A stretch of 42,641 bases of DNA from Lactobacillus ultunensis DSM 16047 (lineage in GTDB: Bacteria > Bacillota > Bacilli > Lactobacillales > Lactobacillaceae). A program made the translations under genes and the position numbers. Below are positions 1 through 9,004 of the stretch, in pieces; the first letter of the stretch is position 1, and each line of letters opens with the position of its first letter. Under the pieces are notes generated by a model. That model saw only the letters and a list, made by a program, of their open reading frames with translations, had not been told where the DNA came from and searched no databases. The stretch covers positions 1 to 42,641 of the forward strand of contig NZ_AZFO01000019.1 of assembly GCF_001436305.1 (NCBI RefSeq), written 5' to 3'.

Positions 1-40
1 CCACTTTAGTGGGATTGTATCATTTAGAACGACGCTTTTT

Positions 41-874
41 CTAAATAATATCTTTTTGTAAAGCCATAAAAATAGTAATAATTAATAAGTCAGCACTGCC
101 ACCAAGACTATAATTCCTCTTTTTAAATATCTGATTTAAATTTAGAAGAAATTCTTTACCATTTTCAGTTTGATAACCACCTAAAGTTAAATACTTCTCC
201 GCCTGCTTATGTGCCCATTGAATAACTTCGATACCACCGGCACGTTTGATTAAATTTGAATCTTCAATTTGACTAACAATTTTCATCAGCGTATCTAACA
301 AACGCGTATTCAAGTCACCTGTCGTTTGGGCTAAAAACGGCAAAGCAATCTCCTTCACCAACGGGTATCCTGCTTCCGCTTCAGCACGTACTCCACCTTT
401 ACCGTATTTCAGAAATTGACGTTCACCTGCGGTTTCATTTTTTTGACCTAAATCGTGTTTAACTAAACCACGTGTCATTGCTTGAATTACGGTAAATTCA
501 TCAATATCAGAATGCTTTTGACAATAACTACTTGCACAGACAAACAATCCTAAGGAAAAGATTGCACCTTTGTGCGTGTTAATGTTTTGAGTAGCTTTGA
601 ACATACTCTTTTCTGCTTTAATTCCAGCTTGACGTAATAAGATAAACATTTGTCTTAAATCATTATTGTCAAAATTATAACCAATTTTAGCGGCTTCTTC
701 AAAATAATCATCCAAGCTCAAGCTACTATTGATAAATAAATATACATTCATATCAGGATGTGGGCCATTATCTACGGGATCAACCAATCCTGGTTTTGGA
801 TTAGTAACAACTTCATATAAAAGTGCTTTTTCAGCATTCTGCGCAATTTCGTGTGGTGCCATACATTCCCTCAT
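41..874 (-). CDS. mdcB: Triphosphoribosyl-dephospho-CoA synthase MdcB (CitG family)
   Basis: This enzyme makes 2'-(5''-triphosphoribosyl)-3'-dephospho-CoA from ATP and dephospho-CoA. That compound is the precursor of the prosthetic group carried by the malonate decarboxylase acyl carrier protein MdcC. The 277-residue protein has the CitG/MdcB family signatures: NPKPGLVDPVDNGPHPDMN near the N-terminus, NTHKGAIFSLG in the middle, and TAGERQFLKYG followed by GGVRAEAEAGYP. Length fits the family. The first ATG overlaps the stop of the upstream hydrolase as ATGA. A second ATG four codons on follows a GAGGGA stretch, so the true start could be at 862. It is the last visible gene of the mdc operon; only 40 bases of downstream sequence are in the window. 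Confidence 0.93.
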   Translation of the reverse strand: MRECMAPHEIAQNAEKALLYEVVTNPKPGLVDPVDNGPHPDMNVYLFINSSLSLDDYFEEAAKIGYNFDNNDLRQMFILLRQAGIKAEKSMFKATQNINTHKGAIFSLGLFVCASSYCQKHSDIDEFTVIQAMTRGLVKHDLGQKNETAGERQFLKYGKGGVRAEAEAGYPLVKEIALPFLAQTTGDLNTRLLDTLMKIVSQIEDSNLIKRAGGIEVIQWAHKQAEKYLTLGGYQTENGKEFLLNLNQIFKKRNYSLGGSADLLIITIFMALQKDII

Positions 875-1671
875 TCTCTGGCTAAGTACCGATTTTTTAG
901 TAAAAAGTGACGTATCAATTGATTAGTTCTTTGAGGAACTTCAGCCATAATATCATGACCGGTATTCTCTAATACAACTGTTTCTATCTTATCATTTTGT
1001 GCTTTCATCCATTGACCAAAATGCCAATCATAATATGGACTGGACTTGGCTGCAATCACCATCAATGGTCGCTTTTCTCTTTTTATTACCTCACGCCAGT
1101 CTAATTGAACATGATCTCTTAATAAATCCAGATTAGACTTACGACTAAAAGGATATTTAACTTTAACAAACGATAGTTTGCCAGCTACTTGGGATGAAAT
1201 TCCATTGATGGTTTCATGAACCTGGGGAGTTTTCTTGATCTCACTAACAAAATTATCTGGCGTATAATTCATAAAACCATACGGCCAATCAGCAGTATTT
1301 AACATATATGGACTCTGATCAATAATTATGCCTAATTTTATCAGTTCTGGTTTAACAGCCAATAAATTATACAATATACTACTACCCATCGAATGAGTAA
1401 TCAAAGCAACACTTGAAATATCTAAAGCAGCACTTAATTCTAATATATCTTCAGTAAGGCGCTTTAAAGTGTGTCCTTTAGACGTCCGCTCACTTCGTCC
1501 CATATTTCTATGATCATAAGTTATTACTTGATATCCCATGTGAGTTAAATAGTCTACTTGAGCAGTCCAAATTTCTTGATAGCCGCCAAAACCTGCAATT
1601 AGAATAATTGGTCGTCCTGAACCATAGATATGATAATTAAGTTTAACCCCATCATCCGTTTTAAAAAACAT
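871..1671 (-). CDS. Alpha/beta hydrolase inside the malonate decarboxylase operon
   Basis: This is a 266-residue alpha/beta-hydrolase-fold protein with no signal peptide. An oxyanion-type AGFGG stretch lies at residues 26-30. The nucleophile elbow THSMGSS places the likely catalytic serine at residue 94, and a GHDIMAEVP motif near residue 245 supplies the histidine. The start follows an AAGGA ribosome site that overlaps the end of mdcG, and the stop overlaps mdcB, so it is embedded in the operon. A hydrolase is not a canonical mdc gene. By inference it could remove wrong acyl groups from MdcC or free malonate from an ester or thioester, but the substrate cannot be read from the sequence. Confidence 0.85.
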   Translation of the reverse strand: MFFKTDDGVKLNYHIYGSGRPIILIAGFGGYQEIWTAQVDYLTHMGYQVITYDHRNMGRSERTSKGHTLKRLTEDILELSAALDISSVALITHSMGSSILYNLLAVKPELIKLGIIIDQSPYMLNTADWPYGFMNYTPDNFVSEIKKTPQVHETINGISSQVAGKLSFVKVKYPFSRKSNLDLLRDHVQLDWREVIKREKRPLMVIAAKSSPYYDWHFGQWMKAQNDKIETVVLENTGHDIMAEVPQRTNQLIRHFLLKNRYLARE

Positions 1672-1672
1672 G

Positions 1673-2293
1673 CTATCCTTCTTCGATATAATGCCATGGA
1701 TCAGCGCTTAGCTGTGGTCCAGCATTAGTTTTTATTAAGATTTGTGCATCCCTATTCATCGCATATTCCTCAAGAGCAAAACCGCGATCTCGGTTAACAA
1801 CTTGCATATCCGCATGCACATTAAACTGATTCAACTGCTTGAGTAAAAGCTGAGCTTGCTTGATACTCATCGGCTTTACTTTCCAAGCAATAATGTCTAT
1901 ATCGCTTGTTTGATGAACCATTTCTATTCCAGTGGCCATTTCATACACTAAAGATCCTGACACTCCCCAACGCAACTTAGTCAACAAGGGGACTATTTTA
2001 ACTAATGCCTGAAAAGCAAGCATTGCTTGTCTATCATGAGGTAAATTTCTCCATGACTGATGTGCAATAAAATAGTCGGGATGATAGTGCTTCAATATTT
2101 TGTCTTTTGGTAAAAAACAGCCCCAACGTTGATTCTTTTGCTTTCCTCTAATTCCAATAGGAATCAGGTTATTTTTTAAATTTCCTCGTCTGACTACAAC
2201 TATTTTTGCTTTAGACAAAGAATCCTTTGCCCATTCAGGTAAAGGATTCTTTTCTAATATTAAGTCATCTTCATGAGCAAAAGTTACGTCCAC
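1673..2293 (-). CDS. mdcG: Phosphoribosyl-dephospho-CoA transferase MdcG (holo-ACP synthase of malonate decarboxylase)
   Basis: MdcG transfers the phosphoribosyl-dephospho-CoA group made by MdcB onto a serine of MdcC. Family features are the N-terminal HEDDL segment (compare PHDL in known MdcG), VVVRRGN, IPIGIRGKQKNQRWG, and the nucleotidyltransferase-like TSDIDIIAW and LNQFNVHADMQVV. The open frame extends back to an ATG at 2371, but that would overlap the upstream mdcDE by about 100 nt. The GTG at 2293 gives about 206 residues, the usual family length, and begins about 20 nt before the mdcDE stop, so translational coupling is likely. No strong ribosome site is seen, and the exact start is uncertain. 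Confidence 0.88.
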   Translation of the reverse strand: MDVTFAHEDDLILEKNPLPEWAKDSLSKAKIVVVRRGNLKNNLIPIGIRGKQKNQRWGCFLPKDKILKHYHPDYFIAHQSWRNLPHDRQAMLAFQALVKIVPLLTKLRWGVSGSLVYEMATGIEMVHQTSDIDIIAWKVKPMSIKQAQLLLKQLNQFNVHADMQVVNRDRGFALEEYAMNRDAQILIKTNAGPQLSADPWHYIEEG

Positions 2294-3902
2294 TCTCAAT
2301 TGCAATAGGTGTTTCATAGCGGAAATGAAGGTCAGTTGGTTGATCTTTAGTACTTTCAATTGCTTCATCAATCAATTCATGAACTTTCTTAACTGCATCA
2401 TCATTTGCATCCCAAGAAGAAACATCGTGAACCAATTTATACAAAGCACCTAGTTTTTCATAGTTAAAGATATCATAAGCCATTGCTGGAACATGCTTGG
2501 TAGCTTCTTCCAATTCTGAAATTGTTCTTTGAGTAATTCTTGCAGCAGAAGCTTTAGACATAGCTTGAATAGTAATAGACTTATCAGCTAATGCAATCAT
2601 GCGATTAGATTGCAAACCATGAGCTAAGAAACCACCTGAGACAGCATCCCCAGGGATGAAGTCGATAACGGGATGCCCAGCTTGACGAGCTCTAGCATAA
2701 GCTGCTGCACTTGAAGCTAAGCCAATATGGATACCAATCAGCTCTTCTTTATAGCCATATGCTTGACTAGGCACATCAACAATCAGGATAATTGGTCGTT
2801 TAACTTTTTTGTCTTGATCCTCGTCTACAATCTTATTCACAATCTTTGAAATGACAAATCCTTCTTGTAGACCTACTTCACCATGTCTAACTCTTGGGAA
2901 ACGATTATTTTCATCCGGAACAATTGCAATATATTCTTTGCCATCAACTTCAGCAGCTAAAACTGTAGAATACTTTGATGTTGCATTTTTTATTCCGGTT
3001 AATTTTTCAAACCATAAGCGTCCTCTACTCTTAGTTCCCGGCTTTTCACCAGATACAGTAGCTGAAATATCATGCTTAACCGCTTGAGTCTCGCTGTATA
3101 CTTTACGATATTCTTCTGTATTCAATGGTTTGTTAAAATCAATCTTATCAAACAAGGTTAAATAGAAATCTGCTCGATCTGTCCGATGAGCATCCTTTTT
3201 CTGATCGATAGCATTTGAAATTGATTCTTTAATAGTAGCGATATTGTCTTTGACAACTTCATCAACAATGCCAGTTTTGACTCTTTGCTTCGTACCTAAA
3301 GTATTCCAGATCAAATCCTTATCGCTAGAATCAAACTCGCGGACACCTGCTTCTTGCTCAATAACTTCTGGGCCGTTTAAAGCTACACGTGCCTTGGCAG
3401 TAGTAATGAGGTAAGACAACACCGCACTAGTAATTGACATACCACCGAAACTACCAACTCGTCCAGGAACTACCCCAATAACTGGAACATACTTCTTTAA
3501 AGCAATAACTGCATTTTGAATCTCAGAGATAGATAACAAGCCATAGTTAGCCTCTTGCAGACGAACACCACCAGTATCGAGAACAATAATTGGATAAATG
3601 GTATTGCCATTTTTATTATCTTCTAAGGCCTCTTCAAGAGTGGCGACAATCTTAGCACCTGAGACTTCACCAATACCACCGCCTTGGAATTTGCCTTCAA
3701 TTGAAATGATGACTACTTGTTTACCATCCAAGGTACCTTTAACAACGATAACACCGTCATCACTTTCAGGAACAATATTTTGTGGTTCTAGGTGTGGTGA
3801 AATCATATCATATTCTGGACCAACAATTTCACGACCAGAGTTTGAGTCAACCAATGCAAAAGCACGCTGACGACCATTTAATTCAACAAAACTATCTTTC
3901 AT
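2271..3902 (-). CDS. mdcDE: Fused malonate decarboxylase beta-gamma subunit (MdcD-MdcE)
   Basis: This 543-residue protein carries both decarboxylase halves, which are separate MdcD and MdcE polypeptides in Klebsiella and Acinetobacter. Residues about 1-270 are the beta, carboxyltransferase-like part, with GGGIGEVSGAK, DTGGVRLQEAN, GRVGSFGGMS and LNGPEVIEQEAG. Residues about 290-543 are the gamma part, with RVRHGEVGLQEG, DVPSQAYGYKEE, FIPGDAVSGGFLAHG and ADKSITIQAMS. Together they decarboxylate malonyl-S-MdcC to acetyl-S-MdcC. The start lies within the last codons of mdcC and is preceded by GGAGGC at a good distance. There is no internal stop between the halves. Confidence 0.94.
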   Translation of the reverse strand: MKDSFVELNGRQRAFALVDSNSGREIVGPEYDMISPHLEPQNIVPESDDGVIVVKGTLDGKQVVIISIEGKFQGGGIGEVSGAKIVATLEEALEDNKNGNTIYPIIVLDTGGVRLQEANYGLLSISEIQNAVIALKKYVPVIGVVPGRVGSFGGMSITSAVLSYLITTAKARVALNGPEVIEQEAGVREFDSSDKDLIWNTLGTKQRVKTGIVDEVVKDNIATIKESISNAIDQKKDAHRTDRADFYLTLFDKIDFNKPLNTEEYRKVYSETQAVKHDISATVSGEKPGTKSRGRLWFEKLTGIKNATSKYSTVLAAEVDGKEYIAIVPDENNRFPRVRHGEVGLQEGFVISKIVNKIVDEDQDKKVKRPIILIVDVPSQAYGYKEELIGIHIGLASSAAAYARARQAGHPVIDFIPGDAVSGGFLAHGLQSNRMIALADKSITIQAMSKASAARITQRTISELEEATKHVPAMAYDIFNYEKLGALYKLVHDVSSWDANDDAVKKVHELIDEAIESTKDQPTDLHFRYETPIAIESGRNFCS

Positions 3903-4191
3903 CTTTCAATGCCTCCATTGCTTGAGTCAAACGTAAATTTACCACACCCGGAGTTGCGCCAAAGTCATGAATAATGAATTTACCATTTAATGGGTAACGG
4001 GCAAAAAAGCGGTCTAACACATTTTGCCAAATTTTCTTAAAGCCATCGCTCCCAGTAACAATATCTAAAGTGGTTTTTTCACCATCTGTCGGATAAACCA
4101 AGATTTCAAGGTCACCAGAGGTAACAACGCCAACATGTGCAAACTCCTTAACAGGAGTAGAGTTTTTATATTCAAAGTGTAATTTTTCCAT
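3892..4191 (-). CDS. mdcC: Malonate decarboxylase acyl carrier protein MdcC (delta subunit)
   Basis: This 99-residue carrier holds the malonyl and acetyl groups on a phosphoribosyl-dephospho-CoA arm. The motif VVTSGDLEIL puts the attachment serine at residue 25, the position known for Klebsiella MdcC. The open frame runs further upstream, but the ATG at 4191 follows AGGAGGAAAAGAATC and gives the family length, so it is taken as the start. It sits 19 nt after mdcA, and its last codons overlap mdcDE. Confidence 0.94.
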   Translation of the reverse strand: MEKLHFEYKNSTPVKEFAHVGVVTSGDLEILVYPTDGEKTTLDIVTGSDGFKKIWQNVLDRFFARYPLNGKFIIHDFGATPGVVNLRLTQAMEALKDER

Positions 4192-4210
4192 GATTCTTTT
4201 CCTCCTCAAA

Positions 4211-5854
4211 TTATGACCAAGATCTAAATTTTGCAGGTGGATTATACAAACCATGTGACCACTCTACAAGATCATCCATAGTTTGAGCAGCAAGCAAGGA
4301 ACGTTTTGCATCTTCACGGCGAACACCTAAGTCTTCTGGCAAAGCGACAATGCCTCTTTCACGCAAATCCTTCACTTTTTCAGGATTTGAACGCAAACCA
4401 ACTGGAGTTACACCAGCAATAGCTTCAATAGCGGCTTTTCTTTCTTCCATGCTATCAGTCTTATAGAGGTAAGCTATTCCTTCTTCAGTTACAATATGCG
4501 TCGTATCTTCTGAATAAATCATAATTGGAACATTAGCAAGCTTAGCTTCTTTTCTTACTTCTTCTGCATCCAAGTGGTCGACAAAGACAGGTTTCTTGTT
4601 TGCACCAAAAGTTTCAACCATTTGAACTACCAGTTTTTGGCCTTTAGCCAATGGATCGTCGTCTGGCTTCAAGCTTTGCCATGCTGGCGTTGAGTGACGA
4701 CGACCAGTAGGATTAGATCCCATATTAGGCGCACCACCAAAACCAGATAAACGACCGTTGGTTACAGTTGAAGAGTTGCCCCATTGATCAATCTGCAAAG
4801 TGGAGCCTACGAACATGTCTAGTGCATATTGGCCAGCTACTTGTCCTAAAGCACGGTTGGAACGCATCGTACCATCTTTACCAACAAAGAAAACATCGGG
4901 ACGTGCAGCAATATACTTTTCCATTCCTACTTCACCACCAAATGAGTGAATAGATTGAACCCAGCCACTTTCAATAGCAGGAATCAGAGTTGGAGTTGGA
5001 TTTAATTCCCAGTTGCGACAAATTTTACCCTTTAAGCCCAGTTGTTCACCATAAGTTGGCAACAAAAGTTCAATTGCAGAGGTATTAAAACCAACACCGT
5101 GATTCAAAGTTTGTACATGGTGCTTAGCATAAATACCTTTAATTGCCATCATTCCCATTAAAATTTGCAATTCTGTAATAGCTTGTGGATCTCTTGTAAA
5201 TAATGGCTCCAATTGATATGGCTTATCAGCAGGAATTACAACATCAACCCAGTCACCTGGAATATCAACGCGTGGAACCTTGTCAACAACTTCATTTGCT
5301 TGAACAATTACGATACCATCATGGAAAGCTGCAGCTTCAACAATTGTTGGTGTTTCCTCAGTATTAAAGCCTGTGTACAGATTACCTTCTTTATCTACTT
5401 TATCTGCAGCTACTAACACTACATTTGGAATCAAGTCAATGAATAGACGACCAAATAATTCCAAATAAGTATGGATATCGCCAACTATCATTGTTCCATC
5501 TGCAATCATTTGAGATACTCGAGTACTTTGAGGACCGGCAAATGAAAAATCCATCTTTGAAGCAATACCCAAATCAAAAATATCCAAATGCTCTGGACGT
5601 GAAATACTCGACATAATCATATGCAGATCATGAACACGTTCAGGATCGACTTTAGTCAAAGCTTCTGACAAGAAGGATGCTTGTTTCTGATTATCACCCT
5701 CAAGTACAACCTTATCGCCAGGTTTGATTAAATTGCTTAAAACTTTAACTACATCTTCGGTTTTAGCAAATTTTCCATCCAACAAAGAACTTATACTTGC
5801 TAAGCGAGCATTCTTGGCATCACGATGCGTGTGCCAATTTTTTGTTTCTGCCAT
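4211..5854 (-). CDS. mdcA: Malonate decarboxylase alpha subunit MdcA (acetyl-S-ACP:malonate ACP transferase)
   Basis: MdcA belongs to the CoA-transferase-related family and swaps acetate for malonate on MdcC, starting each turnover. The 547-residue protein shows FSFAGPQSTRVSQMIADG, YTGFNTEETPT, SIHSFGGEVGMEKYIAARP, IDQWGNSSTVTNGRLSGFGG and GSNPTGRRHSTPAW, all typical of MdcA. The ATG at 5854 is preferred over the one five codons upstream because it follows GGGAGAA and begins 2 nt after the mdcH stop, which indicates tight coupling. Confidence 0.95.
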   Translation of the reverse strand: MAETKNWHTHRDAKNARLASISSLLDGKFAKTEDVVKVLSNLIKPGDKVVLEGDNQKQASFLSEALTKVDPERVHDLHMIMSSISRPEHLDIFDLGIASKMDFSFAGPQSTRVSQMIADGTMIVGDIHTYLELFGRLFIDLIPNVVLVAADKVDKEGNLYTGFNTEETPTIVEAAAFHDGIVIVQANEVVDKVPRVDIPGDWVDVVIPADKPYQLEPLFTRDPQAITELQILMGMMAIKGIYAKHHVQTLNHGVGFNTSAIELLLPTYGEQLGLKGKICRNWELNPTPTLIPAIESGWVQSIHSFGGEVGMEKYIAARPDVFFVGKDGTMRSNRALGQVAGQYALDMFVGSTLQIDQWGNSSTVTNGRLSGFGGAPNMGSNPTGRRHSTPAWQSLKPDDDPLAKGQKLVVQMVETFGANKKPVFVDHLDAEEVRKEAKLANVPIMIYSEDTTHIVTEEGIAYLYKTDSMEERKAAIEAIAGVTPVGLRSNPEKVKDLRERGIVALPEDLGVRREDAKRSLLAAQTMDDLVEWSHGLYNPPAKFRSWS

Positions 5855-5856
5855 TT

Positions 5857-6762
5857 TTATTTCTCCCATTTATTAAACAAGTAGTCAGCATCATCGATTG
5901 ATATTTGTGACAATGTGACCATATGTAATTGATCTGTCTTAGCTTTCAACAATTTGGTAAAAGCTGAACCAGGTGAAAACTCACAACTAACTGTAGGTTG
6001 ATATTCAAGTGCAATTTGCATCATCGTTTCCCACAGCACTGGATAAACTAAGTTGTTGCCTAAATCAAAAACTACTTCTTTCAAATTCCTAACGGCATGA
6101 CCATTGTAATTAGCTAGGTAAATACAGTTAGGTTGATGTAATTTTAATTGACCAATAAACTGGTTCAATTGCTCAGCCGCTTTTTTCATTAATGGTGAAT
6201 GAGAAGGATTAGGTACACGCAGCAGCTTAGCCTTAGATGCTCCATTATCTTTAGCTAGTGCTAAAACTTTTTTGATTGCGGTGATTTTCCCTGAAAAGGT
6301 ATTTTGCAACTCTGAATTTTGATTAGATAAATAAACTGGATCACTTTCTGTAAATACTTGTTCAGCTAATTTCTTAGCTTCTAAACGACTAAGTCCTACG
6401 ACAACTCCCATCCCATATCCTTCGGGATAAGACTGTTGCATTAACTTAGCTCTAAGAGCAACTAAACGAAAAAGATCTTTTTTCTCAATTACTTCAGCCG
6501 CATATGCCGCTGCAAACACTCCTAATGAATGTCCGGCAACTAAAGTTGGCTGCCAGTGCAATTTCTTTAATTGCTCTATTTGATCAATTTGTAAAAGCAA
6601 AATACTTAATTGAATTTGCACAGAATCTTGATAGCCTTCTTGAGTATCAAGTAATTTTACTTTGGTCCATTTTTCTACCTGATCTTTTAATTCAGAATCA
6701 ACATTTTTTAACATCCCAGCCTTTTGTCCACCTTGACCGGGAAATAACCATAAGCTTCGCAA
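5857..6762 (-). CDS. mdcH: Malonyl-CoA acyltransferase MdcH (epsilon subunit)
   Basis: MdcH primes malonate decarboxylase by moving malonyl from malonyl-CoA onto MdcC. It is a FabD-like protein: LFPGQGGQKAGM at the N-terminus, the nucleophile motif AGHSLGVFAAAYAA, and SHSPLM with the catalytic histidine. A TTG at 6762 follows AAAGAGGTGA at ideal spacing and is preferred over the GTG at 6786. It is the first gene of the operon, transcribed away from the LysR gene. Confidence 0.9.
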   Translation of the reverse strand: MRSLWLFPGQGGQKAGMLKNVDSELKDQVEKWTKVKLLDTQEGYQDSVQIQLSILLLQIDQIEQLKKLHWQPTLVAGHSLGVFAAAYAAEVIEKKDLFRLVALRAKLMQQSYPEGYGMGVVVGLSRLEAKKLAEQVFTESDPVYLSNQNSELQNTFSGKITAIKKVLALAKDNGASKAKLLRVPNPSHSPLMKKAAEQLNQFIGQLKLHQPNCIYLANYNGHAVRNLKEVVFDLGNNLVYPVLWETMMQIALEYQPTVSCEFSPGSAFTKLLKAKTDQLHMVTLSQISIDDADYLFNKWEK

Positions 6763-6874
6763 AACAATCACCTCTTTGGACCTCACATTTTTTATGTTTA
6801 AAACGTTTTGATGACAATTTATAATATATAAATAGAATAATACTTAACCAAATAGTTATGAGTGAGGAAACAAA
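6763..6874. promoter_or_regulatory. Divergent mdcH / lysR control region
   Basis: This intergenic region separates the mdc operon from its likely LysR regulator. It holds a perfect 10-bp palindrome AAAACGTTTT at 6800-6809, a good plus-strand -10 TATAAT at 6820-6825, and a dyad ACTTAAC / GTTATGAGT around 6841-6863 just upstream of the lysR ribosome site. The dyads are candidate LysR sites; assigning them to that protein is inference. Confidence 0.5.
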
Positions 6875-7750
6875 TTGAATTTAACTACTCTTAAATATTT
6901 CATAGAAGTTGCTTCTTTAGGTTCAATCACTAAAGCAGCTAAAGAAGCTTACGTCAGTCAATCTGCCGTTAGTAAAACCATTAAGCAACTAGAAAACGAG
7001 ATTGGCGTGAAGCTATTCGACCGCGAAGGAAGAACCATTCAGCTGAATCAACAGGGGAAACTTTTCTACTCTTATGTATCGGATAGCCTAAATTTATTAA
7101 ATCGAGGAATTAAAGCAGTACAAAACTCTAAGAACATTGATGAACAGCCTCTTAATGTTTTATTTACCGTTGCGTCTCCATTAATTTCAAAAATAGTTTT
7201 GAGAATGCAAGATGTTTTGCCTAACATTAGTCTTAACATTCACCAAAAAAATAGTTTTGCAAAGGATTTAGAACAATTCGACTTCATTATTTCTACAGAA
7301 GAAATCCCCCATTTTAACAGCATCCCGATCATAACTGAAGAAATCATGATCGGTGCTAAAAAGGGACTATTACCTAACAAAGATTTTATTAAAACCAAAG
7401 ATCTCAACCAATTTGTTTTCATCGGATTAGATAGTGAAACAGAATTACAGCAAACGATTGATCAATTTCTAACTGCACAAAAAATCAAGCTTAATTATCA
7501 ATATCAATCAGATGAACCGGCTACTGTCCGACAATTGATTGTAAATGGCTTAGGAATTGGGTTCGTACCTGCAATTAGTTGGCATAGTTTTGATTCCAAA
7601 AATATTAAAAAAGCTCACATTGTACCTGATCCACCCTATCGAACTATTTATCTAAATACGCCACACAATAATTTAACCGATTCCCAAAGACTTTTTAGTA
7701 ATGAAATAGCCAATGTCTTTTTGGAAGAACGAAATTCTGAGCCCAAATAA
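6875..7750 (+). CDS. LysR-family regulator, probably of the malonate operon
   Basis: This 291-residue LysR-type activator has an N-terminal winged helix-turn-helix (residues about 1-60: TLKYFIEVASLGSITKAAK, then SQSAVSKTIKQLENEIG) and a C-terminal substrate-binding domain. The start is TTG after GTGAGGAAACAAA. It is divergent from mdcH, the usual layout for mdcR-type genes, so malonate or a related metabolite is a reasonable guess for the inducer. Confidence 0.88.
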   Translation: MNLTTLKYFIEVASLGSITKAAKEAYVSQSAVSKTIKQLENEIGVKLFDREGRTIQLNQQGKLFYSYVSDSLNLLNRGIKAVQNSKNIDEQPLNVLFTVASPLISKIVLRMQDVLPNISLNIHQKNSFAKDLEQFDFIISTEEIPHFNSIPIITEEIMIGAKKGLLPNKDFIKTKDLNQFVFIGLDSETELQQTIDQFLTAQKIKLNYQYQSDEPATVRQLIVNGLGIGFVPAISWHSFDSKNIKKAHIVPDPPYRTIYLNTPHNNLTDSQRLFSNEIANVFLEERNSEPK

Positions 7751-7833
7751 TTCATTGCATTTTTCAAAAAATCCATTTAAATTAGAGTTGAACTTCTTTT
7801 GGATCTCACAATTCAAAAGAAAAGAGTACTCAA

Positions 7834-8943
7834 ATGAAACAATATAAATCTAAAACATACAATATTGCTGATATCGGCGATTACTTAAAAGTTTTTGCCT
7901 GTACAGCAGTTATGTCGCAGCCGATTATGTCGATGATTATGGGACTTAATCAACCCAATCCAACACAGGACATCTTTGGAGTTTTCTACAATTTAGTCAA
8001 GTATACGGCTCCCGCCTTCATTTTTGGTATTTTATATACCACGATTCGCAGCAATGATGAACAAGGCAGTTTCTCTTACCAAAAGCATATGCGGGCTAAT
8101 TGGTCTAACCTGTTTGTACCCACTATTTGGTGGACGTTAATCTACTTATTAGGGATGCCGTGGGTGCAACAAGTCAATCGATTCCACGATTTCGGCTCAT
8201 TCTGCTGGCACTTTATCAACGGTAATGCAGCACCACACTTGTGGTACAACACAATGATGCTTCAATTCATCATTCTAATGCCGCTTTTTTGGGCTATTAG
8301 TCGGTATGTTGGGCAGAATGCTAAACGTGGGATTTTAGTCGCTGTCATTACGTTTATTCTTTATTTTGCCTGGCTATATTTTTACGACTATTACGTTTTC
8401 CATGGTATCCACGAACATGATTGGTATTTACTTGACCGTGTGTTTATCTCCTTCTTTATCTATGGAGTTTACGGCGTATTAGCTTGGCAATTAAGAAGCT
8501 ATTACAATCAACTAGTCACAAAGTTCTGGTGGTTAATCTCTCTTGCATTCATTACCTGTTTTATCTGGACTAATATTGAATTGCAAAAGTTTGGTCATCC
8601 TATCAACTTCAACAATGCACCTTACTACAAACCATCAATGACGCTTTACTGTTTAGCTGTAATCGCCCTTGTTTCTGCATTTTGCTTGCATCAAGTAAAG
8701 AAAAACTCACAAACTAGTCTAAAAGCATTTCACTTTTTAGCTACATATGCTTATCGTGCATATCTATCCAACGTCTTCTGGAATCAACTGGTTTGGCGCG
8801 GACTTAACATGCAATATCACGCTGAATTTCATCCAATCTTAACTTTGTTTGGTACCTCGATTTTAACTTGGATTATGTCATTCACCTCTGCTTACTTCTT
8901 ACATATCTGGTGGATAAAAATTAAAAATAAAAACTTAATATAA
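7834..8943 (+). CDS. Membrane acyltransferase, acyltransferase_3 family
   Basis: This 369-residue polytopic membrane protein has about ten hydrophobic segments. The N-terminal GDYLKVFACTAVM followed by a conserved SQP segment fits acyltransferase_3 proteins, which O-acylate extracellular polysaccharides or peptidoglycan. The catalytic histidine typical of other subfamilies is not obvious near the first segment. A TTGCAT / TAAATT pair (about 7764 and 7787) is a possible promoter. A strong terminator follows. The substrate is unknown. Confidence 0.78.
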   Translation: MKQYKSKTYNIADIGDYLKVFACTAVMSQPIMSMIMGLNQPNPTQDIFGVFYNLVKYTAPAFIFGILYTTIRSNDEQGSFSYQKHMRANWSNLFVPTIWWTLIYLLGMPWVQQVNRFHDFGSFCWHFINGNAAPHLWYNTMMLQFIILMPLFWAISRYVGQNAKRGILVAVITFILYFAWLYFYDYYVFHGIHEHDWYLLDRVFISFFIYGVYGVLAWQLRSYYNQLVTKFWWLISLAFITCFIWTNIELQKFGHPINFNNAPYYKPSMTLYCLAVIALVSAFCLHQVKKNSQTSLKAFHFLATYAYRAYLSNVFWNQLVWRGLNMQYHAEFHPILTLFGTSILTWIMSFTSAYFLHIWWIKIKNKNLI

Positions 8944-8945
8944 CT

Positions 8946-8975
8946 AAAAAAGCTTGAGATAACTCAAGCTTTTTC
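8946..8975. terminator. Bidirectional terminator
   Basis: The arms AGCTTGAG and CTCAAGCT enclose a 4-nt loop and are flanked by A and T runs. It ends the acyltransferase gene and can also serve the converging EIIC gene. Confidence 0.9.
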
Positions 8976-9004
8976 TGTAGGAATCAATATTGTATTCTAA
9001 TTAA

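Noticed and set aside
1-40. A gene or terminator downstream of mdcB
   Set aside because: Only a 4-bp stem CCAC/GTGG is visible and no coding frame can be judged from 40 bases.
2851-3870. Plus-strand open frames of 78 and 90 codons opposite mdcDE
   Set aside because: They lie fully within a clear minus-strand gene, lack ribosome sites and have no protein features.
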